The notes under the pieces: generated by a model | Databases searched by the model: none | The model's input: only the letters and a program-made list of their open reading frames with translations | Told to the model about the DNA's origin: nothing | Translations under genes and position numbers: made by a program | Shown here: piece after piece, positions 15,845 through 24,922 of the stretch | Numbering within the stretch: position 1 is the first letter of the stretch | How the letters are laid out: every line of letters starts with the position of its first letter | Assembly: GCA_021324885.1 (NCBI GenBank) | Contig: JAJPIF010000030.1 | Span: 1-64,000, forward strand | DNA length: 64,000 bases | Source of the DNA: Pseudomonadota bacterium | GTDB lineage: Bacteria > Desulfobacterota > Binatia > Binatales > Binataceae | Direction of reading: 5' to 3'

Positions 15845-18304
15845 TTACACTAGCACCTTGTCGTCATGCAGGCGCTGGATCTCTGCTTCTGAATAGTCCA
15901 GCAAATCGCGCAGGATCGAATCGGTATCGGCGCCGAGGACCGGGGCGGCCTTGCGGACGCGGCAGGGAGTTGCGGACATTTTCCAGGCAATGCCGGCGTG
16001 GATGTGCGTGCCTGCCACCGGATGCGGCAACTGGACATGGTAGCCGCGTGCCCTCATGTGCGGATCCTCGACCAAATCCCTGGGACCCAAGGTGGGAAAG
16101 GCGGCGATGCCGGCGGCTTGCAGCGTGTCGGCGATCTCCCAGCGATCGCGCGAGATGGTCCACGCTTCGATGATGCGGTCCAGTTCCGCTTCGTTGCGCT
16201 TGCGCAGGGCGGCGGTCGCAAAGCGCGGGTCGGAGGCCAAATCGGGTTGCCCGATTGCGTTGCACAGCGCGCGCCATTCCTGCTCATTGCCGGCCGCGAT
16301 GGTCACCCACATATGCTCGTTGCCGCGCGCTTTGTAGCAGTTGTGCGGCGCGATCCATCGATCGTGATTTCCCATCGGCTGCGGCAGGCGCCGGTTGACC
16401 GCGTATTCGAGCAGGGCTTCCGGGATGATGCTCAAGACCGACTCCAGCATCGCGAGATCGATATGCTGGCCCTCCCCGGTGCGCGCGCGGTGGATCAGCG
16501 CGGCGACGACCGCCAATGCTCCGAACATCCCTGATGTCGGATCGGGATAAGCCATCCCGCTGCTGCGCGTGCGCATCCCGGGATAGCCGTTAACCAGCGT
16601 GAATCCCGATACCGCCTCGATCAACGCGCCGAAGCTCAGATGGGTACTGTAGGGACCGCTCTGGCCGTAGCCCGACATCGAGAGCATCACGAGGTCGGGC
16701 CTGATTTGTTTCAACGTTTCGTATCCCAGGCCCATGCGCGCGATCGACCCGGCGGCGAAATTTTCCACGACCACATCGCAATGACGCACCAGTTGGCGCG
16801 TGATTTCGACCGCGCGCGGATTGGCCAGGTCCAGGGCGATGCTGCGCTTGCCCTGGTTCCATTGATTGAAGCCGCCGGCGCGATTCAAATCCCGGATATC
16901 GTCGGCCATCGGCAGCGTGTTGCGGTACATGCAGGGACGGCGCGCGCTCTCCACCCGGATCACGTCGGCGCCGAGATGGGCCAGTTGCAGGGCCGCATAC
17001 GGACCAGCCCAGACCCAGGTGAAATCGAGCACGCGGATCGCGGCCAGCGGTCCGCAATCGGCACCGGTGGACGCAGACTGCTGTTGCGCGGGTTCGCCCC
17101 CGGTCCAGGCCGTCGCGCGATCATGATCAAAGAAAAGATCATTGTGCTCGCCCAGACGCGGCGCCCCGCGATTTCCTGGTTTGACGGCGAGCAGGCGCAG
17201 AGCCGAAGCAGGAACTTCGATTTCGCGTTGCGCGCCAAGGGGGACTGCAACGAAGGCGCGGCGCTCGCGCAGATGCGCATTGGTGTAAACGTCGGCCACG
17301 GTGTTGACGCGCTCGATCGGGGCCGGCAGTTGCTGCATGGCGCGGCACAAATCCTCGACCTTCCAATGCGCCGTCCATTCCGAGACCTTTTGCTTGATCA
17401 TCTCGCCGTGAGTGACCCGCCCGAAGGCATCCTTGAGGCTGTCATCGAGTGCCCATGGTGGATTGCCCATGAACTCCACGAAACGCCGCCAGATGTGATC
17501 GCCGTAGATGGTCATCAGGACCTTGCCGTCGGCGCATTGGAAAACGTCGGCTGGCTGCGGATTGAATCTCCCGCCCAGGCGCGTGATCTCCTTGCCCGCG
17601 TAGCTGTAAAAAGGCCAGTTCAGTTCGATCATCGGCGCCAGGCATTCCTGCTGCGAAACGTCGATCACTTGTCCGCGCCCGGTGCCGAGCCGATACAGAT
17701 AAGCCGCGAGCGTGACCATCGCGCAATGGACGCCGCCCTGGAAGTCAGCCTGATGACCAAACAGTTTCACCGGTGCTTGCGAAGGATCCGAACCGGCCGC
17801 ATTGGCCGACGCCAATCCGCCCGCGTGTTGCACGTTGAGATCGCAGGCGCGCAGGTTGGCGCGCGGCCCGCTGTCGCCAAAGGGCGAAATCGTGCTGACG
17901 ATCAGATGCGGAAACGAAGCGGCCAGCACACCGCTGTCAAGCCCCAATGCGCGGCGGTCCACGGGCAGCACGTTGTGAATCAGGATGTCGGCATCGGCAA
18001 GCAAACCGGCGAACCGATCGCGATCCGACGCCGATTGCAGGTCGAGCGTAACTCCCAGCTTGTTGGCGTTGAGGTAAGCGAACAGGCCGCTTGCTTCGGG
18101 GTCTGGCTTGTCGCCGGGAAACGGGCCGCGAAATCTGGTGAGGTCGCCCTGCGGCGGTTCGACCTTTATGACTTCGGCTCCCAGGTCACAGAGCAGTTTG
18201 GCCGCGAATGCCGCGCTGACGCCTTCGCCGCATTCGACCACGCGCGCTGCGGCAAGCGGTCCCGACGCGGCCGTACTGTTCGCTGCGCTCGATAAATTTG
18301 CCAT
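15845..18304 (-). CDS. Double-domain CaiB/BaiF CoA-transferase, both catalytic Asp present
   Basis: An 819-residue protein made of two full class III CoA-transferase units joined by a Gln/Ser-rich linker near residues 400-418. Unit 1 (about 15-395) has LLCDLGAEVIKVEPPQGD and D187 (HQADFQGG). Unit 2 (about 418-819) has AHLGADVIRVESARR, VVENFAAGSIARMGLGYE and D588 (AYPDPTSG). Both Asp residues align with the catalytic Asp169 of formyl-CoA transferase. Single-domain members form interlocked dimers, so this looks like a covalent dimer. The gene is divergent from an SDR and zinc dehydrogenase operon. Acceptor acid unknown. Confidence 0.93.
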   Translation of the reverse strand: MANLSSAANSTAASGPLAAARVVECGEGVSAAFAAKLLCDLGAEVIKVEPPQGDLTRFRGPFPGDKPDPEASGLFAYLNANKLGVTLDLQSASDRDRFAGLLADADILIHNVLPVDRRALGLDSGVLAASFPHLIVSTISPFGDSGPRANLRACDLNVQHAGGLASANAAGSDPSQAPVKLFGHQADFQGGVHCAMVTLAAYLYRLGTGRGQVIDVSQQECLAPMIELNWPFYSYAGKEITRLGGRFNPQPADVFQCADGKVLMTIYGDHIWRRFVEFMGNPPWALDDSLKDAFGRVTHGEMIKQKVSEWTAHWKVEDLCRAMQQLPAPIERVNTVADVYTNAHLRERRAFVAVPLGAQREIEVPASALRLLAVKPGNRGAPRLGEHNDLFFDHDRATAWTGGEPAQQQSASTGADCGPLAAIRVLDFTWVWAGPYAALQLAHLGADVIRVESARRPCMYRNTLPMADDIRDLNRAGGFNQWNQGKRSIALDLANPRAVEITRQLVRHCDVVVENFAAGSIARMGLGYETLKQIRPDLVMLSMSGYGQSGPYSTHLSFGALIEAVSGFTLVNGYPGMRTRSSGMAYPDPTSGMFGALAVVAALIHRARTGEGQHIDLAMLESVLSIIPEALLEYAVNRRLPQPMGNHDRWIAPHNCYKARGNEHMWVTIAAGNEQEWRALCNAIGQPDLASDPRFATAALRKRNEAELDRIIEAWTISRDRWEIADTLQAAGIAAFPTLGPRDLVEDPHMRARGYHVQLPHPVAGTHIHAGIAWKMSATPCRVRKAAPVLGADTDSILRDLLDYSEAEIQRLHDDKVLV

Positions 18305-18472
18305 CGAAGTTTCATATCACAATACTGGCCGAGGCAGGCTGCGCGACGGATCGGAGCGATCGAGATCGCGTTTGCCCAGTGGCCGGCCGGCGTGATTAAC
18401 TCGGCACAAATTGGCTGGGTCCAATCAGCAAACACCGGCGCGAAGGCCGGCGCCACCAGAGGAGTGCAAGAA

Positions 18473-19324
18473 ATGATTAGCCTTGAGGGAAAGACAGCGC
18501 TGGTAACTGGCGGCGGCGGCGGGATCGGCCGCGGCATCGCCGAAACGCTGACCAGCTATGGCGCGCAGGTGGTCGTCGCCGAATTGAAACAGGAGCGCGC
18601 CGCCGCTGTTGAAGCAGCTCTGAAAGCCGCCAAAGCCGACCACCTGGTGCTCCGGATTGACGTGCGGCAGGAAGCGCAAGTCAATGATCTGATGAATCAG
18701 ATCGAAAACCGCTACGGCAAGCTCGACGTTCTGGTCAACAACGTCGGCACCGCGTCGGCGCCCAAACTGTTCGAATTCACCACCAACGAGGACTGGGATT
18801 TCGACTATCAGATCAACCTTCGTCACATGTTCCTGGTGACGCGCGCCGCCATTCCACTGATTCGCAAGTCCGGTAAAGGCGGCAGCATCATCAATTTTTC
18901 TTCGATCGAGGCTTTCCGGGGCATTCCGCTGATGACCGCATACGGCGCGTTCAAGGCGGCGGTGATCGGTTTCACGCAAAGCCTGGCGCTGGAACTGGGG
19001 CATGAGGGGATCCGCGTCAACGCCGTCGCCCCGGAAACCACCGAGAGCGAGGCAATTCAGCCGTCGAAATGGATCAAGCCGGAGGATCGCGGCGCGATTG
19101 CCAGCGCGATTCCGCTGGGCCGTTTCGGCACGCCAACCGATGCCGCCGGATGTGTCGTGTTCCTGGCATCGGAGCTTTCCGCGTGGGTGACGGGAACGAC
19201 CATCCACCTGGACGGCGGAGCCCTGGCGGCCGCCGGATGGCACCGGCTGGCCAACGGCGTATGGACGAACGCGCCCGTCATCAGCAAGGGCGCGCTGCAT
19301 CTGGGCCGCGGGACCAGGAAATAA
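18473..19324 (+). CDS. SDR-family oxidoreductase
   Basis: A 283-residue short-chain dehydrogenase. TGGGGGIGRG is the nucleotide motif, LVNNVGTA a variant NNxG motif, NFSSIEAFRG holds the catalytic Ser, and AYGAFKAA the Y-x-x-x-K pair. The acidic residue after strand 2 (VVAELKQE) suggests NAD(H). It is longer than most family members through a C-terminal tail (AGWHRLANGVWTNAP). ATG 18473 has GAGGAG at about 18459 as a ribosome-binding site. The next gene, a zinc alcohol dehydrogenase, starts 22 bases downstream, so both are likely one operon. Confidence 0.92.
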   Translation: MISLEGKTALVTGGGGGIGRGIAETLTSYGAQVVVAELKQERAAAVEAALKAAKADHLVLRIDVRQEAQVNDLMNQIENRYGKLDVLVNNVGTASAPKLFEFTTNEDWDFDYQINLRHMFLVTRAAIPLIRKSGKGGSIINFSSIEAFRGIPLMTAYGAFKAAVIGFTQSLALELGHEGIRVNAVAPETTESEAIQPSKWIKPEDRGAIASAIPLGRFGTPTDAAGCVVFLASELSAWVTGTTIHLDGGALAAAGWHRLANGVWTNAPVISKGALHLGRGTRK

Positions 19325-19346
19325 CTACGCAAGGAGCGACGCCGCA

Positions 19347-20396
19347 ATGAAAGCTGTCGTCTGCAAAGCCAAAAACCGGCTGACGGTTGAAGATGTTGCG
19401 AAGCCGCAGCCGGGCGCCGGTCAGGTGCTGCTGAAAGTCCGCGCTTGCGGCATCTGCGGCTCCGACCTGCATGCGCTGGAATACGGGTTTGCGGATTCCG
19501 ATGGGATCGGGACGCGGTTCGCGCTAAGTTCGGTCGGCAACATCATGGGCCATGAGTTCTGCGGCGAGGTCGCGGAAATCGGGGCCGGCGTGGAAGGATT
19601 CAAGGCGGGCGACCGCGTGACTTCGCTCCCGTTCCTCAACTGCGGGGAATGCGCAGCGTGCCGCGCAGGAAAGCCGACCAAATGCCGGACCTTGCGGGTA
19701 ATCGGATCGGCGCAAACGCCGGGCGCCTATGCCGAATATGTCCGCTGCGCCGCGGCCAACCTGATACGGCTCCCGGCGCAAATCAATTTCCGCCACGGCG
19801 CTCTGGTCGAGCCGCTCTCGGTCGCATTGGGCGGCGTCAATCGCGGCCGGCTCAAAGCCGACTCGCCCTGCCTCGTAATGGGCGCCGGACCGATCGGCCT
19901 GGGCGTGCTGATGTGGCTGCGGAACCGGCAGATTGAGCATGTAGTGGTATCGGAGCCGTCCTCAAGTCGCGCCGAACTTGCACGGCGCGTCGGCGCGGCC
20001 GCAGTGGTGAATCCGCGCCAGCGCAACCCGGCGCAAGCGGTGGAAGATATCGCGGGTTCGGCACCGGCGGTGATTTTTGAATGTGTCGGCGCCAAGGGCA
20101 CGTTGGCACAGGCCGCCAGCTACGCCGCCCTGGGCGGACAAATTGTAGTGATAGGCTACTGTATGGTGCCCGACGAGATCAATCCCCACGAGTGCATCAA
20201 CAAGAGCCTGACCTTCGATTTTTCCGCCGGCTACACGCGCGCAGATTTCGAGACCACTATCGCGGCGCTCGCCACCGGCGCAATCAAGCCCGACCCGATG
20301 ATCACTGACGTGGTCTCGCTCGACGAGGTCCCGGCGGCCTTCGAGCGGCTCCATCAGCCCAACGGCCCCGCCAAAGTGATTATCGAAATGGGTTGA
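19347..20396 (+). CDS. Zinc-binding alcohol dehydrogenase (MDR family)
   Basis: Medium-chain dehydrogenase of 349 residues. The catalytic zinc site is C37-type (GICGSDLHA) with GHEF; the structural zinc is held by the four Cys of NCGECAACRAGKPTKC. The Rossmann motif is VMGAGPIGLGV. The VVSEPSSSR segment after strand 2, with an acidic residue, suggests NAD. The family includes threonine, sorbitol and aryl alcohol dehydrogenases, so substrate is open. It sits in an apparent operon behind an SDR, next to CoA-transferases, consistent with a role in degrading a hydroxylated acid or alcohol. Confidence 0.93.
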   Translation: MKAVVCKAKNRLTVEDVAKPQPGAGQVLLKVRACGICGSDLHALEYGFADSDGIGTRFALSSVGNIMGHEFCGEVAEIGAGVEGFKAGDRVTSLPFLNCGECAACRAGKPTKCRTLRVIGSAQTPGAYAEYVRCAAANLIRLPAQINFRHGALVEPLSVALGGVNRGRLKADSPCLVMGAGPIGLGVLMWLRNRQIEHVVVSEPSSSRAELARRVGAAAVVNPRQRNPAQAVEDIAGSAPAVIFECVGAKGTLAQAASYAALGGQIVVIGYCMVPDEINPHECINKSLTFDFSAGYTRADFETTIAALATGAIKPDPMITDVVSLDEVPAAFERLHQPNGPAKVIIEMG

Positions 20397-20427
20397 AAAG
20401 ACCCCGGGGGACCGCGCAGGGCGCCTG

Positions 20428-20454
20428 GAGCAGGAACGCCCTTCGGCCCTGCTC
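20428..20454. terminator. Weak hairpin between convergent genes
   Basis: GAGCAGG at 20428-20434 pairs with CCTGCTC at 20448-20454 across a 13-base loop. It lies between the zinc dehydrogenase and the convergent GST-like gene. There is no T-tract, so termination is a guess from position. Confidence 0.25.
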
Positions 20455-20492
20455 GCAATTGCGGTGATGCGCAAGGGATGTCTGGGCCGCTG

Positions 20493-21296
20493 TTAGCCGC
20501 GCTCGAGGATCAACGGCAATTCCAGGTACTCGTTGTAAATAAAGTCGCGATGCGCCATCAGGCGCGGGCTGACGGCGGCCTCGATCGCCGGATCGTCATT
20601 GGTAAAGCCGGCGCGGATACCCTGCGGCAGCGGGCACAGCTCCTGGGGCAGCGGCTTGATCAGCGCGGCAAAGGCCGCCCACATGATATCGAGGGCGCTG
20701 AGCCGTTGGCCGACCAGGAAATTTCTTCCGCGATTTTTCTGCTCCTCGAACACTTCGCTCAACCCGCGTAATATATCGACGATGCGCCGCGACGCAGTCT
20801 GCGCGGTTTGGGCGCTGTAATTGTACTTGCGCGCCATCGCGCGCATCGGCGCCATCCGCTTTTCATCGGCCGCAGCCGCGTTCAGGCTGCGCGCAAAGAT
20901 CATTTCGCGCCGCGCCCATCCCAGTCCGGTCTCTCCCGCCAGTTCGTTGCACCATCCGAACATCCGAACTCGATCCTGGAGGTTATCGGGAATCAGCGGG
21001 GGGTCCGGACCAAGCCGCTCGGCCAGGTACAACTGCTCGGGCCACGTGCTGCGCGGACGCTCGTCGTTGTAAAGCGCGACTGGCGCGCTTTCCTGCGCGG
21101 TCAATTGCCGCAACAGCGCCTGGTCCTGACCCATCGGATGGCGCACCGGGACATAGGGAATCTTCTTGACATGGAAAAATCCCTTGACCGCCTCGCCCCA
21201 GGGGCTGGGGGTCGTGCTGATCAGGATCAGGCGCAAACCCGGCAGGTCTATGGCCTGCCTGAGATCGACGAACTCCAACATGCGCGCGTGCCCCAT
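20493..21296 (-). CDS. Glutathione S-transferase-like protein
   Basis: A 267-residue protein with a thioredoxin-fold N-terminal half (LRLILISTTPSPWGEAVKGFFHVKKIPY, with APVALYNDERPRSTWPEQLYLAERLG like the GST beta3-beta4-alpha3 region). The C-terminal half is helical and contains FLVGQRLSALDIMWAAFAAL, the GST N-capping box region. The N-terminal Ser-Pro in TTPSPWGEAV sits where GSTs place the glutathione-activating residue, but this is inference. ATG directly follows the TGA of the upstream CoA-transferase gene (TGAATG), so translation is coupled. Confidence 0.75.
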   Translation of the reverse strand: MGHARMLEFVDLRQAIDLPGLRLILISTTPSPWGEAVKGFFHVKKIPYVPVRHPMGQDQALLRQLTAQESAPVALYNDERPRSTWPEQLYLAERLGPDPPLIPDNLQDRVRMFGWCNELAGETGLGWARREMIFARSLNAAAADEKRMAPMRAMARKYNYSAQTAQTASRRIVDILRGLSEVFEEQKNRGRNFLVGQRLSALDIMWAAFAALIKPLPQELCPLPQGIRAGFTNDDPAIEAAVSPRLMAHRDFIYNEYLELPLILERG

Positions 21297-22526
21297 TCAG
21301 CGCGATGATGCGCCGTCTGCCCTGACCAGCACTTTTTGCGCATACAGGCCTTTGATTTCGTCCTCGCTCATGCCGAGCACTTCGCGCATGATGTCGTCGT
21401 TATCCTGGCCCAGCAACGACGCCTTGACGTCGGTGCGATCGGGCCAGTTGCGGAACTTGACCGGCATGCCTGGGATGTCGAAATCGCCCATGATCGGATC
21501 GTGGACGCGCCGCACGGTGCGCCGCTCGCGATGGTGGGGATGGGCCATCGCTTCCTGCACGGTGAGAATCGGCGCGCACGGTACGCGATGCTGGTCGAGC
21601 GCATCCAGCGCGGCTTCGACGCTGGGGAAAGTCTTGAGCCATTGTTCGGTGATTTGCGTCAGTTCGTCGCGATTGCGCACGCGCAGGCGCTCTTCCTTGA
21701 AGCGCGGATCGTTGATCAGCTCCGGCCGTCCGATCGCGCGGCAGAACGCGGGCCATTGATGGGGCGTCACACAAATCATCACGTAACCGCCGTTGGCATA
21801 AAAGATCCCGTACGGCGCTGACGGCTGATACATGCGGCCGTTGCGTTTGGGTTGGAATTTGTCGGGCCGCAGCGAGAGCACCGGCACTGCCAGCTCATGC
21901 ATGTGGAAGTAATTGTCGAGCAGCGACGCGTCGATAAACTGCCCCTCTCCGGTGGCGTTGCGGTAGAGCAGCGCGAACCCGATCGCCATCGCGGTCGTGA
22001 CTCCGGTCGAGATGTCGCCCAACGCCAAAGACAGCATCGCGGGCGGACGATCCGGCTCGCCGACCAGATCGGTAACTCCGGCATAAGCCTGGCCGATAAA
22101 ATCGTATCCCCCCTTAACCGAAAGCGGACCGGTCTGTCCAGCCATTGAAATCGACGCCATCACGATTTTCGGATTGATGGCGCTGACCGTCTCATAATCC
22201 AGGCCCAGACGGCCGATTACGCCGGGCGCGTAATTTTCGACCAGCACGTCGGAATGACGCACCAGTTCGTGGAAGATCCGTTTGGCCTGCGGATGATGGG
22301 TATCGATGCACAGGCTGCGCTTGCTGTGGTTGTGCTGGAAATAGTAGGTGCTGGTACCGCCCCGCCGCAGTCCAAAGCTGCGCGCGCGGTCGCCCTCAGG
22401 CGCCGGTTCCACTTTGATCACGTCAGCGCCCATTTCCGCCAGGATTCGGGTGCAAGTCGGACCGGCGACAAACTGGGTGAAATCGAGGACTCGGTAGCCC
22501 TCCAGCACTCTTGGTTTTTCAACCAT
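21297..22526 (-). CDS. CaiB/BaiF class III CoA-transferase, single domain
   Basis: A 409-residue class III CoA-transferase. Landmarks are GYRVLDFTQFVAGPTCTRIL at the start, EMGADVIKVEPAPEGDRAR, VENYAPGVIGRLGLDYE, and T-G-E-G-Q-F-I-D-A. D171 (LALGDISTG) matches the catalytic Asp of formyl-CoA transferase. The start has AGGAGGAGCC in the leader close to ATG 22526. It closely resembles the gene at 35317-36576 (same AGPTC-CRxLAExGAxVIKVE opening and matching C-terminus), suggesting paralogues. It is coupled to the downstream GST-like gene. Confidence 0.93.
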   Translation of the reverse strand: MVEKPRVLEGYRVLDFTQFVAGPTCTRILAEMGADVIKVEPAPEGDRARSFGLRRGGTSTYYFQHNHSKRSLCIDTHHPQAKRIFHELVRHSDVLVENYAPGVIGRLGLDYETVSAINPKIVMASISMAGQTGPLSVKGGYDFIGQAYAGVTDLVGEPDRPPAMLSLALGDISTGVTTAMAIGFALLYRNATGEGQFIDASLLDNYFHMHELAVPVLSLRPDKFQPKRNGRMYQPSAPYGIFYANGGYVMICVTPHQWPAFCRAIGRPELINDPRFKEERLRVRNRDELTQITEQWLKTFPSVEAALDALDQHRVPCAPILTVQEAMAHPHHRERRTVRRVHDPIMGDFDIPGMPVKFRNWPDRTDVKASLLGQDNDDIMREVLGMSEDEIKGLYAQKVLVRADGASSR

Positions 22527-22609
22527 CGGTTGGCTCCTCCTGGATTGTTCCTGCTCAGGGATTCATAGAACGCGCGCGCGGCCTTTTCAAAACCAAATCG
22601 CAGCCAGCT

Positions 22610-23110
22610 CTAATCCGCGCTGCGCTGGCGGCATTCGGGGCAGCGTCCATAGAGCTCCAGGCGATGGCGCGTCAGCGAGACACCCAACTCGCGGGCGACC
22701 GCTTCCTGGATCCGCTCAAGGCGCTCGTTCTGGAACTCGATGATGCGGCCGCATCGTTCGCAGATAAAGTGGTCATGATGGCGCTTTTCATCGACGATCT
22801 CGTAGCGGCCCTGACCGTCGTCGAAATGGCGCTCAGAGACCAGATCGCAGTCCTTCAGCAGCTTGAGCGTGCGGTAAATAGTCGCATAGCCAACGTGCGG
22901 ATTGACCTTCTTGACCTCGGCGTAGAGTTCTTCCGCGCTGACATGGCGTCCGAGCTCGAAAAACACACGCGCGATATCGTCGCGCTGGCCGGTCGATTTC
23001 AGACCGCGCTCCTTGAGCCGGGTGTGAAACATCTCCAGCCGCTCGTCGGCGCTGACACGCGGCGGGCGCGGGATCGTGGTATGTTCCGTGCTTTCCCCGG
23101 GATGCGGCAT
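22610..23110 (-). CDS. Fur-family metal-responsive transcriptional regulator
   Basis: A 166-residue Fur/PerR/Zur-type repressor. The winged-helix half has the LKSTGQRDDIARVFFELGRHVSAEELY and YATIYRTLKLL segments. The metal-binding half has the HHDHFICERCGRIIEF motif and a second CPEC pair near the C-terminus, so the structural Cys4 zinc site is complete. The ATG at 23110 is chosen; an earlier TTG (23134) would add eight residues. A separate small gene ends three bases before that TTG. Which metal or oxidant it senses cannot be told from sequence. Confidence 0.92.
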   Translation of the reverse strand: MPHPGESTEHTTIPRPPRVSADERLEMFHTRLKERGLKSTGQRDDIARVFFELGRHVSAEELYAEVKKVNPHVGYATIYRTLKLLKDCDLVSERHFDDGQGRYEIVDEKRHHDHFICERCGRIIEFQNERLERIQEAVARELGVSLTRHRLELYGRCPECRQRSAD

Positions 23111-23137
23111 CGTATGAACAATTCCTGCGGCCAACGA

Positions 23138-23425
23138 CTAGCCCCGATCTCCCTGCAGCAGGCGGCGCGCCGCCGGCGACAGGTAGAGGTTTTCGAGGTC
23201 CTGACCGCGCAAAGCCTCGGCCAAAATCTCGACCTGCTCGGCGGGCGCGAGGGTGCGGTCAAGGATGACGAGGTTTTTCTCTTTGACGATACATGAACCG
23301 CTGCGCGCGCGGTAGCCGACTTCACGCAGCAGCTTTTCGTGTCTAACCTCGATTCCGCAGCGCTGGGCCAGCTCCTCCAGCTCATTGACCAGTTGCGCCG
23401 TCCGCGTGGTTTTCGCCTGACTCAA
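23138..23425 (-). CDS. Small conserved-looking protein of unknown function upstream of fur
   Basis: A 95-residue product starting at TTG 23425, chosen because AGAGGG lies five bases upstream on the coding strand. The frame is open further upstream but that part overlaps the divergent gene and is unlikely to be coding. The protein has an N-terminal helix (QLVNELEELAQRCGIEVRHE), then KLLREVGYRARSGSCIVKEKNLVILDR and a helical C-terminus. No known motif was recognised. It precedes fur by 27 bases on the same strand and so is probably co-transcribed. Similar small proteins in this position would be worth searching for. Confidence 0.6.
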   Translation of the reverse strand: MSQAKTTRTAQLVNELEELAQRCGIEVRHEKLLREVGYRARSGSCIVKEKNLVILDRTLAPAEQVEILAEALRGQDLENLYLSPAARRLLQGDRG

Positions 23426-23439
23426 TTTGCCCTCTTGAG

Positions 23440-23460
23440 TATCACCCTTTGGGCGTGATA
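23440..23460. promoter_or_regulatory. Dyad-symmetric candidate operator between divergent genes
   Basis: TATCAC (23440-23445) and GTGATA (23455-23460) form an inverted repeat with a 9-base spacer, in the 63-base gap between the divergent small gene/fur operon and the UspA gene. The placement and symmetry fit a protein-binding site controlling one or both promoters. The binding protein is unknown; a Fur box is not evident. Confidence 0.4.
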
Positions 23461-23488
23461 ATCGCCATTTTTGCGGAGACCATGGCCC

Positions 23489-24316
23489 GTGTTTAAGAGC
23501 ATCGTGGTCGGTGTCGACAGCTCTGAGCATTCCCGTCACGCCCAGACCCTCGCCTTTTACCTTGCGCGCAGGCTCCACGCCAGTGTCCTGGGTCTGCACG
23601 TCGTGGACATGCTATCGCTGGAGGAACCGCTGGTTAATGATATAGCAGCACCCGCCGACGTGGAAAGCTATATCGAAACTCCGCGCCTGCGCGAGACCCT
23701 GACCGCGCGCGGCCGCAAACTGCTGGAAGACTTCGCCGCGGCCGCCGCCGTCGAGCAGGTTTCAGCGCAAACCGCGCTGGATTTCGGACTGGTCGCCAAC
23801 CAGATCTGCGAGCGCTCCCGCAGCGCCGATCTGGTCGTCCTGGGTCATCGCGGCAGCCATCACGCCGACATGCTTTCCAGCGGGATCGTCGCCAACGTGG
23901 CGCGCAAAGCCCTGGGGACGGTTCTGATATGTCCGGTTGCCGCCCGCGAATTGCGCAACCTCGTGCTCGCCTACGACGGCAGCGAGCGGGCCTGTAAGGC
24001 GATGCACGTGGCGGCTGAATTGGCCAGCAACCTGGGCGCCGCCCTGACCGTGCTCAGCGTCGGACGCGACGCCAGGGCGGTCGAACTGCGGCTGGAACAG
24101 GCCCGCGCCTACTTCGCCCCATACGGCCTGAATGTGGAATTCAAGCATTTGAGCGGCAACGCGGCCCAGGAGATCGTCGCATTTATCGGCCGGACCGCAG
24201 CGGACGCGCTGTTCATAGGGGCATACGGCCATAACCGCATCGTGGAAATGATGCTTGGATCGACCACCGAGCAAGTCCTGCGCAACGCCCCCTGTCCGCT
24301 GTTTTTGTCGAGGTAG
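23489..24316 (+). CDS. Universal stress protein with two Usp domains
   Basis: A 275-residue protein with two UspA units, residues about 1-140 and 145-275. The first unit starts MFKSIVVGVDSSEHSRHAQ and ends with LGHRGSHHADMLSSGIVANVARKALGTVLICPV; the second starts LRNLVLAYDGSERACKAM and ends GAYGHNRIVEMMLGSTTEQVLRNAPCPLFL, which keeps the G-x2-x-x9-G-S/T nucleotide-binding pattern best. GTG 23489 is chosen as start, with GCGGAG ten bases upstream. It is divergent from the fur operon and followed by a Nudix gene. Confidence 0.88.
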   Translation: MFKSIVVGVDSSEHSRHAQTLAFYLARRLHASVLGLHVVDMLSLEEPLVNDIAAPADVESYIETPRLRETLTARGRKLLEDFAAAAAVEQVSAQTALDFGLVANQICERSRSADLVVLGHRGSHHADMLSSGIVANVARKALGTVLICPVAARELRNLVLAYDGSERACKAMHVAAELASNLGAALTVLSVGRDARAVELRLEQARAYFAPYGLNVEFKHLSGNAAQEIVAFIGRTAADALFIGAYGHNRIVEMMLGSTTEQVLRNAPCPLFLSR

Positions 24317-24390
24317 AACCAGTGGGGATGCTGCAAACCAAAGTTCGGACCTTGCCACGCCACCGGGTAAATCACATTTTTTCCTGAATC

Positions 24391-24918
24391 ATGGCAACCA
24401 GGCGCCGACCGATCTTTCGTGCCGGAGTTGTCGACCTGGGCGTCGAAACTGCCACCCTGCCCAACGGCCTGACGGTCGATCTGCCGATCATCCGTCATCC
24501 GGGAGCGGCGGCTATCGTGGCACTGGACAATCAACAGCGGGTCGCGATGCTTTATCAGTATCGTCATGCCGTGGGCGGCACGATCTGGGAAATTCCCGCC
24601 GGATGCCGCGGCGCCGGCGAGTCGGGGCGTCAGTGCGCCGAGCGCGAATTGCGGGAAGAAGCGGGCGTCAGCGCCAGCCGCTGGGACCGTCTGGGCACCA
24701 TCGTGACCATCCCAAGCATCTGCGACGAGCGTATCGAGCTATACCTGGCACGCGATCTGAGCCATTGCGCAACCAGTCACGAAGTTGACGAAGTGATCAG
24801 GGTCGAGTGGATCGAACTGGCGCGAGTGATGCGGATGATTCGCGGTGGCGAGATTATTGACGCCAAAACGATCGCCGGTATTTTCCAGGCCCACGATTTC
24901 GTCTCTCGAAGGCTCTGA
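24391..24918 (+). CDS. Nudix hydrolase, ADP-ribose pyrophosphatase-like
   Basis: A 175-residue Nudix protein. The Nudix box is G-A-G-E-S-G-R-Q-C-A-E-R-E-L-R-E-E-A-G-V (close to G-x5-E-x7-R-E-x2-E-E-x-G) starting near residue 76. Upstream the segment MLYQYRHAVGGTIWEIPAG is characteristic of the ADP-ribose pyrophosphatase subgroup. It probably hydrolyses ADP-ribose or a similar nucleotide sugar. It ends just before a strong bidirectional terminator. Confidence 0.88.
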   Translation: MATRRRPIFRAGVVDLGVETATLPNGLTVDLPIIRHPGAAAIVALDNQQRVAMLYQYRHAVGGTIWEIPAGCRGAGESGRQCAERELREEAGVSASRWDRLGTIVTIPSICDERIELYLARDLSHCATSHEVDEVIRVEWIELARVMRMIRGGEIIDAKTIAGIFQAHDFVSRRL

Positions 24919-24922
24919 AACC

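Noticed and set aside
16640-18295. 551-codon frame on the plus strand inside the CoA-transferase
   Set aside because: It is antisense to a gene with two clear catalytic domains, has Arg/His-rich composition and no motif.
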